A DNA stretch of 64,000 bases from Parasponia andersonii (taxonomy: Eukaryota > Streptophyta > Magnoliopsida > Rosales > Cannabaceae): NCBI GenBank assembly GCA_002914805.1, contig JXTB01000002.1:3133390-3197389 (forward strand), given 5' to 3'. The notes under the pieces are model-generated. The model saw nothing but the letters and a program-made list of their open reading frames with translations, was not told the DNA's origin and did not search any database. The translations under genes were made by a program, and so were the position numbers. Positions 12,501 to 25,310 of this stretch are shown here, in pieces (within the stretch, counting starts at the first letter, position 1; each line of letters starts with the position of its first letter).

Positions 12501-14488
12501 TTTGGCCACAAGTGGAACTTTTAAGATTTGGTACTATTACTCTTTCTCTGGACTGTAGCAACCGGATCTTATTAATCCATATGTCGGCGAGCCATTTGTG
12601 ATTTTTCTTTTTTCCGTTTTATTTTTGTAATTTCATTTTTATTTTTATCAAGATTTCCTTTTCTCTCATTTTTCGGCTGGTCATTGATTCATGGGTAGGC
12701 ATTGGTGTTTGGAAAATCCTTTTTGCATTTATTCACTTAGTCTAGTATTGGGTCGGGCTACAATGGCCCATTTAAAATGACACTCATGGACCTACAAACA
12801 GTAGTAAAGCAAGAAACGGAGTATTTATAAGAAATAACTTTTTCTTTCACCTTGATTTAAAATATAGCCCTTTTTTACAGCTATTCTTTTTTCGGCTAAA
12901 TGGCCGTTTTTCATTTGATCAATTTTAAGTATATTATATCAATTTTTGGTGTATAAATATATCAATTTTATATGAAATATATTAATATTGAAACTGATAT
13001 ATTTCGACATGTTTTTGATACATTCGACTATTTGTCAATAATGTTTCAAAAACAACCGTTTCTTAAATATAGACCCAAAATTTGGCCGTTTCACTCAGAA
13101 ACCCAGGAGAAATCCTGAAAACTAACTTATCACTTTATTTTACTAAGTACTATTGTTGTTTGGGTCATTATCAATTTTGATCTTGTTTTAAACCTCATGA
13201 TAAATATGAAACAAACTATAAGTTTATTTTAAATAACCATTTTTTCTATTGAAAAAATTAGAAATATAAATTTGCCCCTGCCATTCCATTAAAAAAGCAA
13301 TCGGGTTGAATATTTCGAACAAGGTAGTAAAAAAAAAAAATCATACCGGAGCTCAAAAAAAAAAATCATGTATGAGGTAGAAAAAGACTAGGTTATCAAT
13401 TTTGACATTATTTTAAGGTTCAAATTGAAATATGGTACAAATTGTAACCCATTAAAAAAAAATTATGAAAATTTTAAAAATGCGCATTTGCCCTCCGCAT
13501 CTCACTATTCAATAAAAACATTGACCTTTATTAAAATGGTTCACCACAAAAGTTGTGTGGTTTTTCTCGAGTAATTATTTTAATTTTATAGCTATAAATT
13601 AGTTTTTAGGGTTTAGGGTCATCTTCTGGTTGGTAATAGATTCGTTTCCGATATATAGAAATATAATAAAATGACAACAATAGTTGCAATTTGCAAATTA
13701 TGAAAATGGAATCACTGACAAGATAATGAGATATAGAAGACAAAGTCTAATCATTCTATATTCTCGCTAAGATAAGAAATAGTCGTGTTAATTTAAAGCA
13801 ATTTGTTTGACCTAAAACCCGGTTGAGGCCATATCTGTATGCTAAGATAGAATAAAGAAATTGCTTAAATAGTAGAAATTGTCTAGAAAAAGCAAATGAA
13901 CCTATATTATAAGACGACAGTTCTTTAATTGTTCCAAATAATCAAAATAGCGAGACAAACATTTAAAGCATAATACTCCCGGGGGAAAAAAAAATTGGTT
14001 TTTATCCCTTTTGACCATAATTTAACACGAGTTGTTGCCCATTTTTTATTTGTAAATGCATGAGATGTGCCCCACATAAACCCCCAACAAAAGAAAAATT
14101 AAAAATTAAAAATGTTAAAAGGTAGGCAGAGTAACGGCGACTATCATTTATTTTTTCTATTGAAATATCATTTTAAGCTAAAAATTTAGTTTCACATTAA
14201 TAGCCTACCCATGTCCTTGACTCAATCAAAATTGTTTGCACTTGTTTGGTAACTTTCTTTAAAAATTTGTTCAATGTTTTCGAAAGTGAAATGGATAGTA
14301 AAAATCTTCTTAAATAAGATTTGGAGAAAATCTCTGTCATTCAATTCATTTTCAAAATATAACATAAAAATAAAAGTGTTACTAGACAAATCGTTCATTT
14401 TTCACTTTAGTTTTTTGTAAAGAAATTTTAGCATCAAGAGATATATACATGCAAATGTAAACAATTACGTACCGACCTTTTTAATTTA
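9571..14488. other. Long non-coding region
   Basis: About 4.9 kb with no supported gene. It is mostly AT-rich, with A/T tracts and short TA repeats (for example near 11820). The one compositional exception is a GC-rich island near 12.15-12.56 kb, listed separately. The region ends at the target duplication of the nested retrotransposon. Confidence 0.5.
12150..12560. other. GC-rich island with promoter-like motifs, function unknown
   Basis: A sharply GC-rich patch inside AT-rich DNA. On the + strand it has an ACGT element in ATTACGTGTCAGC (about 12280-12292), a GC-rich block, and CTATAAATGCA near 12360, which is a good plant TATA box at the right distance. Downstream the DNA stays GC-rich for 180 bases, with short + and - ORFs, none matching a family I know. 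It could be the promoter and first exon of a non-coding RNA, a decayed gene end, or chance. Confidence 0.35.
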
Positions 14489-14493
14489 TATCA
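14489..14493. repeat. Target-site duplication, left copy (tatca)
   Basis: The five bases tatca immediately before the left LTR are repeated exactly at 28360-28364, immediately after the right LTR. A matching 5-bp duplication is the mark of an LTR-retrotransposon insertion and shows that the whole 13.9-kb block entered as one element. Confidence 0.85.
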
Positions 14494-14767
14494 TATTACG
14501 ACCATTTTTTATATACTTACCGAATATATTTAATTATCTAATTAATTATGAAAGGTAAATATGCAGAAAATTATGATATGGATATTGTAATACTGAAAAA
14601 TAAAAATTTGACACATATATTTTTACTTGGTTCAACTATCTCCCAATAGTCTACATCTAAAGGGCCACGCCCAAAGAAATAAACTGATTAGTAAAGAATA
14701 ACGTGAGTATAAATACTAATTAAATTTAAACGACTCTATCTCTTAAATGTTGCAACATGACAGTACT
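14494..14767 (-). repeat. Remnant of the copia 3' LTR
   Basis: This segment aligns base for base, with scattered changes, to 27177-27453, the start of the right LTR. Both share the ACGACCATTT block at the edge, the TCTCCCAATAGTCTACAT block and the ATGTTGCAACATG block. It stops abruptly at 14767, where the gypsy LTR begins with TG. The remaining 0.9 kb of this LTR is not present in the window. Confidence 0.9.
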
Positions 14768-16956
14768 TGTAAAAATCTGGATTTTAGGAGGGTAATTTAG
14801 ACATTTTACCAATTTTTCTGAATATAATATTGGGGGGATTAATTTGCAAAATTTTTGTGCAAAATGACTAAATTACAATTTTTGGGGGATTGAATTGATA
14901 GAGATTTAAAATTTGGGGAATTCTGTGTAATTTTTGAAAAATTGTACAGCTCCTTTCAAAATAGGCCACGTGGCCTGTTCACTATCATTTTTCTCTCTCT
15001 CATCTCTCTCTTTCCCCGACGTTCTCTCCCGGATCTCCCTCTGCCGAAGGAGGGCTACCGCCGCAGGAGCCATCGCCGCCGTCTTCCGCCCGCACAACCG
15101 ACCGGCAAAGCCTCCCCATGCGACGCCAAAGCCGCGCCGCCCATCGTCGGTCGCCGCCGTCGCTTACAATGACGGAAAAGCTCCAAAAGGCTAATTCGGA
15201 TTTTTGGTCGCCAACGACTATTCTGGCCACCATTCGACCTCCAACTGGTCCCGTTAGATTCGTCTCGTCGCAAGGATCATCAAGTTATATATATCTCAAT
15301 CCCAGTTTGCCCAGATTGAAAGTTGTCATTTTTGGGTATTTTGAGTTTAAGTTTGACTTTTTGATCCGGCTGTTAGATTGTGTTTTTGTTGTCATTTTTG
15401 GAATGTACTCGAAAAATGGAGAAATTTGATATATATATATATATTGCCTATGTTTGGTAACGAGCACGAAAATCGAGATTGGACAGTCGAGATTTGCCTT
15501 GATTTGTGTGCTATCGGCCCGATGTCAGCGTGGACCCGAATTGAACAAGTTATATGTCTAATTTAGCTATTTTGGGTGTTAGGAATTCAGTGAAGAAGTC
15601 TGTTTGTGGAATTGAAGCTCCGTTGAGAAATTAGTTTTTCGCAAGAGGACGATCGAGGGCTTGGAATTGGTTCTCGACCCTCCAGGCGATCGTCAACAAC
15701 ACCTTGAGGACTCGATAGCATGGTATCGCTATTCGAGTGAGGTAGAGACTTAATTACCCCTGTTTTATATCGTTTTCGAATAAAACTTATTTTCTGCAAC
15801 ATATGAGAACAAATGTGATTTTTGGTTTTCTTGAACATCTGTGATTGGAATTGACTGTATGATGTATACATATTGTATTGCTCTGGAAATTTTCTGAGTG
15901 CAGGTTATTTTAGGTATATTAAAAATAGGGCCGTTATGCTCCCTGTTTTCCTATAAAACCTAGTATGTTGATTTTATTGAAAAACCTGAGCATGATTATT
16001 TTCACACTTCCAGTTCTGTATTGCACGTGTCATAATATCATACATGAACACCGTGTTAGCATCGTGGGTTTATAATGTAGTGCTACGTGCCCCACCATCG
16101 GTGTAGAATCCGTGAACTTGCGCGGAGTTTTATTACTTCTGATAACCTCCCCATTTGGCAGGCATAGGCAATTCGGTTGCCCCTTCAGGTTTGGTAGGCG
16201 ACACACAGGTGTCCCCTCCAGGTATGAACTTAGATGTCAGGCAGGCTATTAGGCATACATAGTGCCATCATCCTAGGTTTCCACAGATTAAAGGATGAGA
16301 GCTCATGGGTATGGGTTGATTTGTGTCATGTGCATATGAATTGAATGGTTTTGATTACACTGCTTTTATATATATATATGGATTTTCGGTTTGGATTATA
16401 TATATATGTATGTTTTGGACTAAACTAACTATGCAGGAATTCTCTATCACTAAAATGTTTTCGATTGGGTAATTGTTTTTCTTATTGGGTATTTTATGCT
16501 CATCCCCTACCTTCTTCCTCAGGTGATGTCCAGCACGATCTTGGTGATCAAGAAGAGTAAGAGGTCATCTTGACTGTAGTTCGTTATCTTGGTAATACTT
16601 GGAGTGTGACGTTATGGTGTTTGGATTGTTTGAGTTTTGTGTTAGTATTGAACCAAGATTACTACTTTCTATTTTGTCTGTGAACCTATGTACGCCATTC
16701 TGGGATTTGAGTTTCGTTGTGGATGATGATGTTGCTTGGATTGATATTTGATTTCGCATTTTTAAATAATTATTCGATCTATGTTTAACAGTGTATACGA
16801 ACTGTGGGACTGGTTCACGAGATGAAATTCTAATTCTTTTATTTAAATGGAACGTTTTATAAAACTAGAACTTTTGACACTTTTCAAATAAATCAAGGAA
16901 TTTCCCATCTTTGTGAAATTTCCTTTCTGCCACTGGCTGGGTTTTGGGTCATGACA
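14768..16956 (+). repeat. 5' LTR of the gypsy element (2189 bp)
   Basis: It begins TGTAAAAAT and ends ATGACA, the usual TG...CA form, and is followed after eight bases by a primer-binding site. It matches 57907-60085 over its full length. Near 14980-15230 it has a GC-rich part starting with CT-rich sequence, which looks like a promoter-proximal transcribed leader. The short ORFs there are not conserved between the two LTR copies. Confidence 0.92.
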
Positions 16957-16964
16957 GAAATTTT

Positions 16965-16982
16965 TGGTATCAGAGTTTTAAG
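16965..16982 (+). other. Primer-binding site, initiator Met tRNA type
   Basis: TGGTATCAGAG eight bases after the LTR end matches the complement of the 3' end of plant initiator Met tRNA, the primer most plant gypsy and copia elements use. The following bases have diverged from the consensus. Confidence 0.85.
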
Positions 16983-17089
16983 TTTAACAGCTCGGACGTA
17001 TCACCATTAAACTAGATTGAGGTTGATTTTATGACAAGCATTCATCATTACCGCATTAACAGTTTGGCATATTATTTCAGACTTGTAAC

Positions 17090-18325
17090 GATACCTCCTA
17101 GAAGAGTTCCGAGGCACCAGCCGGATTCCGAACCTCCTTGTCTGGATTTCACTCATCTGATCGAGGCAATGCAGTTGGCATTCGTCTAGACGAGCAATCT
17201 AGTCTATTAGCCTTTAACTCCGAGGGAACGTCAGTTGGATCAGGCTGATTATCTCCAACGATTCATGCGTCTCCAGTCAGGATAGTTTGATGATAGACCA
17301 GAAGCTCTCACGGCAATTGCTTGGTTGCGTGAGATGGAGAGGCACTTTTGGGCCCTTGGTACTCTGGTTGAGTTTTGGGCTGCGCTTGCTGTTACCTGTT
17401 TGACGAGGAGTACCATTCGTTAGTGGGAGATAGTGGAACAGATGCAAAATGTAGTGGGCTTGACTTGGGAAGACTTTGAACAGATTTTCAAGGCCCAATA
17501 TACCAATGAGGATCAACAGGATGAAGTTGTGAAACGATTTGAGATGTTGATTTCAAGGTAATAGAACAATGAATGAGTACCTGATAGAGTTCACTAAGTT
17601 GGCAAGTGTTGTTCTTGGACCGGGTACGAGTAAGAAGTACCGAGTTACCAAATTCAGGAGTCGTCTGAATTGGTACTCAGACCTTCCGTACTCTTCCTGA
17701 GATTGCAGTGGCTACCCAGCAGGCAGAGGCCATTGAAGAAGGATTGGATTCCAGGAGGAACCAGCGGAGAAGTAATGACAGGAAAGCCACCAGAAGGAAC
17801 TAGGGGTAGTGGTCAGCCAAGGGTACTCCAAACAGTGGGAGCTCGAACAACAGTGGTTCTTCAGGGGTTGGCAGAGGCAATCCGTATGGGGGATGTTTTG
17901 TTTGTGGCCAGCCAGTCATCGAAAGAAGGAGTGTCCCGACAGTCTGTAGAAATTTCCTCTTTCTCAGGGAGGACCGCAGAGGAGCCAGTTAGGTTCTGTT
18001 TCTTATCATAACACTCAAGCAAGGCCGCAACAGTCACAGAGTGCTTTGCAGGCTTTACTTCCTCTCAGCCTTATCAACATTAGTATCACCCTCAGGGTTA
18101 CTCAGATTTTTCAGACTCCTCAGGCCTCAGAGAGTCAGAGTGGGCATGGTTTTGACAGTAGTAGTCCAAGATCTAACAACAGCCGTCCTGGCCAGGGAAG
18201 AGGCAACAAAGGGAAAGGAAAGGTGACTGGCCAAGCCTATGCTTTTACTGGGGCAGATGACATTCAGGATCGCACTGGTCGAGGTATTGTTGACGGTATG
18301 ATCCTTCTTTCACACTCTTAGGCAC
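17090..18325 (+). pseudogene. Gypsy gag, broken
   Basis: The sequence resembles a retrotransposon gag across several frames: a capsid-like part (about 17300-17600) and a Gln/Ser-rich part with one short cysteine motif (CFVCGQ, about 17900-17920) that is the remains of a CCHC zinc knuckle. In-frame stops and at least two frame changes interrupt it. No functional product is possible. Confidence 0.75.
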
Positions 18326-18654
18326 ATGTTTTGTTTGATACTGGTGCATTCCATTCATTCATATCCTTGTTGTTTGCTCAATTGTTAGGGTTGGAATTTT
18401 CTGATTTGGATTATGTATTGACGTTGGATACACCTTTGGAAGGAGTAGCCGATGTGTCTAGTATGTGTAAGTCTTATCGCGTTATGGTGGATAATAGGAG
18501 GCTTCTTGCTGATTTGATTGTATTGCTGATGGGACACTATGACGTGATACTCGGTATGGATTGGTTGTCGAAGTATCGAGCCATTGTAGACCGTCATAAG
18601 AAGTGGGTGACTCTTTTTCCTAGTGATGGATATCCTATTATCTATCAAGGATGA
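18326..18654 (+). pseudogene. Gypsy aspartic protease domain
   Basis: This frame carries the retropepsin active-site motif as FDTGAFHSFIS and, about 70 residues on, the family block DVILGMDWL. It stops at 18652-18654, so it is cut off from the reverse transcriptase that follows. The catalytic triad DTG is intact although the element is dead. Confidence 0.85.
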
Positions 18655-18779
18655 GTCTGTTAAAGCCTAGTCCTGTTCTAAAAGCGTGCATGGGTAGAAA
18701 GAAGAAACTCGAGTATTATGGGAACTTGTTTGCCATGGATGGTGAAGTGAGGATAGATGATCAAGACCCATAGATTCCA

Positions 18780-20060
18780 ATGGTGAGTAATTATTCGGAA
18801 GTGTTTCCTGAAGACTTACCGGGGTTACCACCAGATAGAGAGATCGAGTTCTGTATTGAACTAGTTCCTGGAGCTCAGCCAGTTTCTATTCTAGCCTATC
18901 GTATGGCGCTTACTGAGATGGAAGAATTAAGAGAACAGTTGGATGATCTACTTTCCAAGGGATTTATTCGCAGTAGCACTTCTCCTTAGGGTGCTCTCGT
19001 TTTGTTTGCGAAGAAAGCTGATGGTTCGTTGAGACTTTGTGTGGATTACCAGAAGTTGAATCAGTTGATAGTGAAGAACAAGTATCCTTTGCCAAGGATA
19101 GATGAGTTGTTTGATCAACTCAGTGGTTCAAGGTTCTTCTCCAAGATCGATTTGAGATCTAGTTATCATCAGTTGAAGATAAGGGAGGATGATATACCTA
19201 AGATAGCATTCAGAACTCGATATGGTCATTTTGAGTTTTCAGTGATACCGTTTAGTTTGATGAATGCTCCCGCAACATTTATGGATCTCATGAATCGGAT
19301 TTTCAGGTCGTTTTTGGATCGTTTTGTGGTTATGTTCATCGATGACATTTTGGTGTATTCCAAGACTCGAGAAGAGCATGCCGAACATCTGGAGATAGTA
19401 CTCAAGACCTTGAAAGATCATTGATTGTATGCCAAGAAATCGAAGTGTGACTTTTGGATGTCAGAAAGGAAGTTCTTGGGCCATGTGATTTCTCACAGAG
19501 GTATTTCAGTCGATCTTGCTAAGATCGAAGCTATCCTGGAGTGGGAAAAACCGAGAAATATGATGAAGGTACGTAGTTTCCTTGGATTGACAGGCTACTA
19601 CCGTTGTTTTATGCAAGATTTCTCGAGAATTGCTTTGCCTTTGACGAAGTTGACTAGGAAGGACGTCAAGTTTGTTTGAAATCACAAAAGTGAAGAAGCT
19701 TTTGTCAGGTTGAAGTAGAGTTTAACCACCACGCCTGTTCTTACTATTCCTGACAGTAACCAGCCTTATGTGGTATATACCGATGCTTCAAAAACGGGTT
19801 TAGGATGTGTCTTGATGCAAAATGGTCAGGTTGTGGCTTATGCCTCTCGTCAGTTGAAGCTACATGAGAAAAACTATCCCACCCATGATCTGGAGCTTGC
19901 AGCAATGATCTTTGCCTTGAAGATTTGGCGATGTTACTTGCATGGTGTGAAGTTCGACATATTCTCCGATCATAAGAGTTTGAAGTATCTCTTTATTCAG
20001 AAGGATCTGAACTTGAGACAACGAAGATGGGTTGAGTATATGGAGAACCTAGTTTATCTA
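18780..20060 (+). pseudogene. Gypsy reverse transcriptase and RNase H, broken
   Basis: Reverse transcriptase is clear: LPPDREIEF at the entry, [15 protein letters not shown] in the palm and the catalytic FIDDIL near 19340. Stops at about 18987, 19422, 19677 and 19713 divide it into pieces that otherwise remain in one frame. RNase H begins at about 19770 with YTDAS and runs to about 20040, where the sequence leaves the family abruptly. The second half of pol (integrase) is missing. Confidence 0.88.
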
Positions 20061-20064
20061 GGTT

Positions 20065-21186
20065 TTCAGTCAAGTTGGAATAAAATTCTTGGACTATCCT
20101 AAGGACAAAGCCTTTGATTTTAGACACAGTATTCAACCACTTTTGATATTCAATACATCTTAATGCCCTTATTTTACTGAAATGACTTCAAGTTTATGTT
20201 TCTCTCAGGTATAAAATGACATTGTTCATAAATCTTCATAGACTGAGCAATATCTTTTCTATAATACTATAGAGAATAAGAGTTTTTAGGGATATAACCT
20301 GGTGTTTATGAAGAAGATATTCCCTTTCCTTTCTCAGCAGCAGCAGCTTTCTTCTTAGGTTGAGTTGACTTCGAAGATTGGCTAGAAATTTTTTAGGCAA
20401 CAGATTTCTTCTTTGTCTTTGATGTTGTAACCAATTCTAGTGTAACCAGTGTTAATTAACTTACAGGAGATGTTGGGACATCAGTCTCAGATTGCTGTTT
20501 TGAAACTGGTACAGAGGTTGTAGATGGATCAGCTTGTTTTGAGACATGAAGCACATCAGCATATTTCTAAAGAATTGGCTTGATATTCATCACTGGAACA
20601 AAAGGATTTCGAGATGTTGGCACATCATCCATTTCAACCGATGGTAGTCTAGATATCTCTGGATCTCCAATAGATGTTGGAACATCTGAAGGAATTGCTG
20701 ATGCAGTTTAGGCTATATCATCAGTATTTTTCTCAAGGATATTTTCTGGAGTATGACCAGGAGAAAAATAATCTTCGACAAGAGGGCTAGTGTCCATTGT
20801 GTCTTTGGCAGCATCATCAACAAATGATGTTGGAACATTGGTCTGCATTGGGATCGATTCTTTGAGAGAACCGAAAATCGAAATTGAGCTTCCTTCTTTT
20901 GATGTCACCGGTGGTGGATTAGAGATTCGACAATATGAATAGGAACTATCGGTACTAATGGTGGAGCAATCGAAATACCCATTATAAATTCGGCTTGAAT
21001 AGAGACATTCTATTCACTTGCTGGTGTAGGCTGAGTCGAAGGTTCAGCTGTGGAACAAGTCTTCTGCAATTTCGTCACAAATAAGGAAAAAGTAGATTTC
21101 TTCTTTATCGGAGTTGATGAGGAAGAAAGTTTTCCTTTGGCGGCAGCAAGTGAGTCACTCTTTTTACTACTCCTCTTATTCACCAT
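20065..21186 (-). pseudogene. Copia second ORF after pol (ORF2 / env-position), broken
   Basis: On the - strand an ORF opens at 21186 with MVNKRSSKKSDSLAAAKGK, rich in Lys and Ser, and continues through stops to the junction with the gypsy element. It is Ser/Thr/Pro-rich and repeats short Val-Pro-Thr-Ser peptides. Its place after RNase H matches the extra ORF of Sireviruses, sometimes called env-like, but I see no membrane segment or signal peptide that would support an envelope role. Product unknown. Confidence 0.55.
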
Positions 21187-22090
21187 TTTTGATCCTGTTT
21201 CAACACTCAGAAAGTTTTCGAAGAATAAAGGTATAATCGATAGAAAAGGATTTGTGGGAGAGTGAGATAAACAAAGAACAACAGGAATATAAATAACCTA
21301 GAGTCCATTCAGTTTCTCAAATTTGAAAAAGGAAACAAAATCAATTTTGGAGCCAAAAAGATATCAGAAATTGTAACGAGAGAAAATCTCGAGAACAAGG
21401 AAAAACCGTCAATAGTAGTAGTTAATTGATTTTATCCGATTTTCCAATTAAATGAGCCTAATTTATTTCATGTTGTAATATTAGTGCAGCTTACAGAATC
21501 AATATATTATAAATGGTAACCTTTAGACAAAAGAAATTGATGAAATCATTCCTATTATAAAAAGATTTTAAAATAAACAATCCTTACCATCTTTATTCAA
21601 GAAAATTATTTGGAAAATTCATCCGATTAATTGATCAATTAAGATTGAAATTGACTGATTGATTGATCTTAAATATATATTTATATATTTATATTAATGT
21701 TGTAACATTGACAACATTTTTAAGTATTGATCTTTGCATGACTAGCAGCTTTCACACTATCACTAAGGTAGCTCTTTTCACATGATAGATCATCCTCTAT
21801 TGTTTTTGTGATACATAGGCCCATATTACTCAAGGATAGCTTTCACACATCAGTGTAGGTAGCTCTTTCTGGTCATGAGGCTTGTATACATAATAAAATT
21901 AAGATGCTAGTCAATAATCAATCAAGAATTCACAATTTTTCTAATGAATATTCCAAAACAATTTCCAAGAGAAACATAGCAAGAACTATTTATTAGAAAA
22001 TAATTTTGTAACAAAAAGGAATTATTTCATCTTTTTCTTTATGTCTTGAGGTAACCTTAAATAATATTTTGGTTCTGATTTGGCTGATGT
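21187..22090 (-). other. Non-coding spacer inside the copia element
   Basis: AT-rich DNA between the RNase H end and ORF2 of the copia element. It includes a degenerate direct repeat of about 45 bases near 21745-21790 and 21838-21880, each with AGCTTTCACAC followed by GTAGCTCTTT. No coding signal was seen. Confidence 0.5.
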
Positions 22091-22109
22091 TACAACATGA
22101 TTTCATACA

Positions 22110-23640
22110 AAACAAATTCCTAGGGCTTTTCTTAAAGAATTAAAATGCATAAAATCAAGAGTTTTTATAAAAATATCTGCCAACTGATTATCTGTCTCTA
22201 CATATTCCAACATTACAATTTTGCTCTCAACAAGATCTTTGATAAAATGATGACAGATATCTATATGCTTAGTCCTAGTGTCCTGGATTCTTAGATATAT
22301 TTATAGCACTAGTATTATCACAATAGACAACCAGTGTATCTAATACTCTACAATAGTCTTTGAGCATTTATTTTATCCAAAGTAACTTTGTGCAACAACT
22401 TCCTATAGTAATATACTCTGCCTTTACAATGGACAAAGAGATTAAGTTTTATATTTCACTATGTCAGAAAATCTGATTATTTCTAAGAAAGAAACAATCC
22501 CCTGTTGTGCTTTTTCTGTCATCAGCGTTACGTGCCCAGTCTGCATCATTATAACCTGTAAGATTAATGTTAATATCTTTGGAATACCACAGACCAAAAT
22601 CAACTGTACCACTAACATACTTGATTGTTCTTTTTACAACAACAACAAGGAATTCCTTTGGATAAAATTGATATCTAGCATAAATACCAATACTATGGGC
22701 AATATCAGGTTTGCTAGCTATAAGATACAACAAACTACCTATCATACTTCTATAAAGAGTTGAATCCACATCAACTCCATTTTCATCTTTAGTCAACTTT
22801 AGATTTGTACTCATAGGAATATTCATATATTTTGCTGACTCTAATCCAAAATTTTTAACTAGTTTTCTAGCATACTTACTTTGGGAAACAAAAATCCCAT
22901 CTTTCAGCTACTTCATCTATAAACCTAGAAAATAGGTTAATTCACCTACCATGCTCATCTCAAACTCTTCTTTCATTTATTTCACAAACTCTTATACTTT
23001 ATCATTAGAGGTAGAACTAAAAACTATATCATCAATAGAAATTTATGCAACAATAATATCAGAATTAAAGTGTTTGATGAATAGAGTTTTGTCTACTCCT
23101 CTTCTTGTGTAGCCCTTTTGTACAACGAATATTGTCATACGTTCATACCAAGCCTAAAGAGCTTATTTTAAACCGTACAATGCTTTTCTAAGTTTGAAAA
23201 CATGGTTAGGCTTGTAAGGATCTTCAAAACCCTTGGATTGTTCAACATATACCTCCTCATTTCAAAAGCCATTTAAAAAAGTACTCTTTACATCTATTTG
23301 ATGTAAAGTAAAACCAATGTAACATACAATAGCAAGCAATAAACGAATAGATTTAAGACTTACCACATAAGCAAAAGTTTCATCAAAGTCTACACCTTCC
23401 ACTTGATTGTATCCTTGGGAATCTAACCTAGTCTTATTTCTAATAATGTTACTAAATTTATTTGATTTATTTTTAAAAATCTATTTGGTTCCAATAACAT
23501 TAGAATCATTCAGTCTAGGTACTAATGTCCAAGCATCGTTTCTATAAAATTGTTACAGTCCTTCTTGCATGACTTTAATCCAAAAATCATCCTGTAAAGC
23601 TTCTTTAATATTTTTAGGTTAAATTAAAGAAGTAAAGCAA
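22110..23640 (-). pseudogene. Copia reverse transcriptase and RNase H, broken
   Basis: RNase H is clear at 22464-22826 with SLLYLIASKPDIAHS and the block YNDADWA, then LADIFIKTLD near 22150, the usual end of copia pol. The reverse-transcriptase part (about 22830-23640) is readable only in pieces because of stops. The order and motifs are those of Ty1/copia pol. Confidence 0.85.
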
Positions 23641-23989
23641 AGAAACTGTATCAGATTAATATTTCTTTTTCTTGTCACCATACCATCTTCAAGATTACCT
23701 ATAATTAGGTCAGTGGGATGGTTCTTTTTGACCCTTGAAAAGGGTTCTTTCTGAACTAGATTTTGAACATCCACTGTTGGTTCATTAGATGTTTGTTTAG
23801 ATGATGTTATATCTGATTCTGATGTTAAGACATGATTATCTGATCCTGTAGTACCTTTAGGTTATGTTATAACTTCTGGCTGTGTTGCAACATTTTTGTC
23901 TGAATCAGTATTCTCCATAAGACTCTGAATTTCATCTTCTTTAGAATATTCAACAAAGTCTGAAAAATCATCCACAAAAACATTAGCAG

Positions 23990-25310
23990 ATTTCATAATT
24001 GTTTGAGTTCATGTGTTATAAACATGATAAGCACGATTATTATTAGAATATCCAAGAAAAACCCTTACATCACTTTTTACATCAAACTTATCTAATTGTT
24101 CTCTATCATTGAGAATGTAACAAGTATTTTCAAAAATATCAAAATAATCCAAGTTAGGTTTTTGATCTTTCCAAATTTCGTAAGGAGTTTTGCTTGTACT
24201 TAGTCGAAAATACACACGATTTATGTTGTAACATGTTGTGTTTATAACTTCAGCCTACAAACCATTTTGTAAGCTTTTTGCTATTTAACATCACCCAAGC
24301 CATCTCCTGTAATGTTGTGTTCTTCCTTTCCACAGCACCATTTTGTTGTGATGTCTAATGAGCTGAAAATTCATGAGTAATACCTTTTGAATAACAAAAA
24401 TCAGCATATAAAGAATTTTCAAATTCTTTACCATGATCATTTCGTATTTTGATTATTTTGTTGATGTTATATCCTTTATCCGTTTAAGTTTAACAACCAT
24501 TTTCTTAAAAGCATAAAAAATATTTGACTTTTCTCTTAAAAAATCTACTCAAGTATATCTAAAAAAGTCATCTGCACAAACAAAAATATACGTTTTCCTA
24601 CAACACTTTCTACTTGCATGGGACCCATAAGATCCATATGAAGTAGTTCCAACACTCTTGATGTTATAACATGTTGTACCACTTTATGTATTGATCTTTC
24701 CTATTTACCCATCTAACAAGGACCACAAATACTTTGTGATTTCTTACTCAGTTTTGGTAAGCCACAGACTGCATCTGAATTTGCAAGTTTCTGCAATATT
24801 TTAAGATTCAAATATCCTAATTTTTCATGCCAAAGATCAAATTCAATTACAAATGTCTTATTATATGAATGTGATTTTGTCAAAGTATAATAATTATCTT
24901 TTGATCTAAAACCTTCTAAAACTGATTTACAACATTTATCAACAATAACACATTTATCATGAGTGAAATTAAAATTAAAATTTAAATCACAAATTTGACT
25001 TATGCTAATCAAATTAGTCATAAGTCCCTCTATGTGAAAAACATTCCTAAATTTAGGAAATCTTTCAATATCAAGAGTTCCTTTTCCAAGAACTCTTTCC
25101 CTTTGCATCATCATTGAATGTTACAACACCACCAGTGTCAAATTTGTAGTCAACAAGAATAGATTTATCACCTGTCATGTACATAAAATAACCATTATCA
25201 AAATACAAATCGATAGTAGCACATAATCTAAAACAAGTAAAAGATTCAAAACAATTTAATTCAGATTTTTTTAACCCACATTTTTCTTGTTTTTCTTGAT
25301 AAATCAATTT
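23990..25310 (-). pseudogene. Copia protease and integrase region, broken
   Basis: From the - strand: a protease remnant near 25200 in which the usual DSG active site reads as DNG before HMTG-like MYMTGDKS; a GAG-pre-integrase domain at 24713-25100 with LWHEKLGYLN and a C-terminal CGPC; integrase core remains to about 24300; and the block TPYEIWKDQKPN with FLGYSNNNRAYHVYN at 24009-24215. Several stops interrupt the frame. Confidence 0.85.

Larger units (their letters stand above)
14768..20060 (+). mobile_element. Truncated Ty3/gypsy retrotransposon, Tekay/Del chromovirus type
   Basis: A complete 5' LTR, primer-binding site, gag, protease, reverse transcriptase and most of RNase H in the gypsy order. 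Homology ends near 20050, within the RNase H C-terminal part; integrase, chromodomain and 3' LTR are absent. The coding parts contain many in-frame stops and shifts, so the copy is inactive. The wording of the protease and reverse-transcriptase blocks fits the Tekay/Del chromoviruses, which have long LTRs; the missing integrase end means the chromodomain cannot be checked. The right boundary is approximate. Confidence 0.88.

Noticed and set aside
12255..12601. Overlapping ORFs on both strands in the GC-rich island
   Set aside because: GC-rich DNA has few stops; no domain, no consistent frame and no family match. Kept only as a compositional feature.
14906..15273. Several ORFs within the GC-rich part of the gypsy LTR
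   Set aside because: Not conserved between the two LTR copies; explained by the LTR.
20708..20908. A host gene on the - strand
   Set aside because: It is in frame with a Lys/Ser-rich ORF inside the copia element and shares its repeated Val-Pro-Thr peptides; part of the element.
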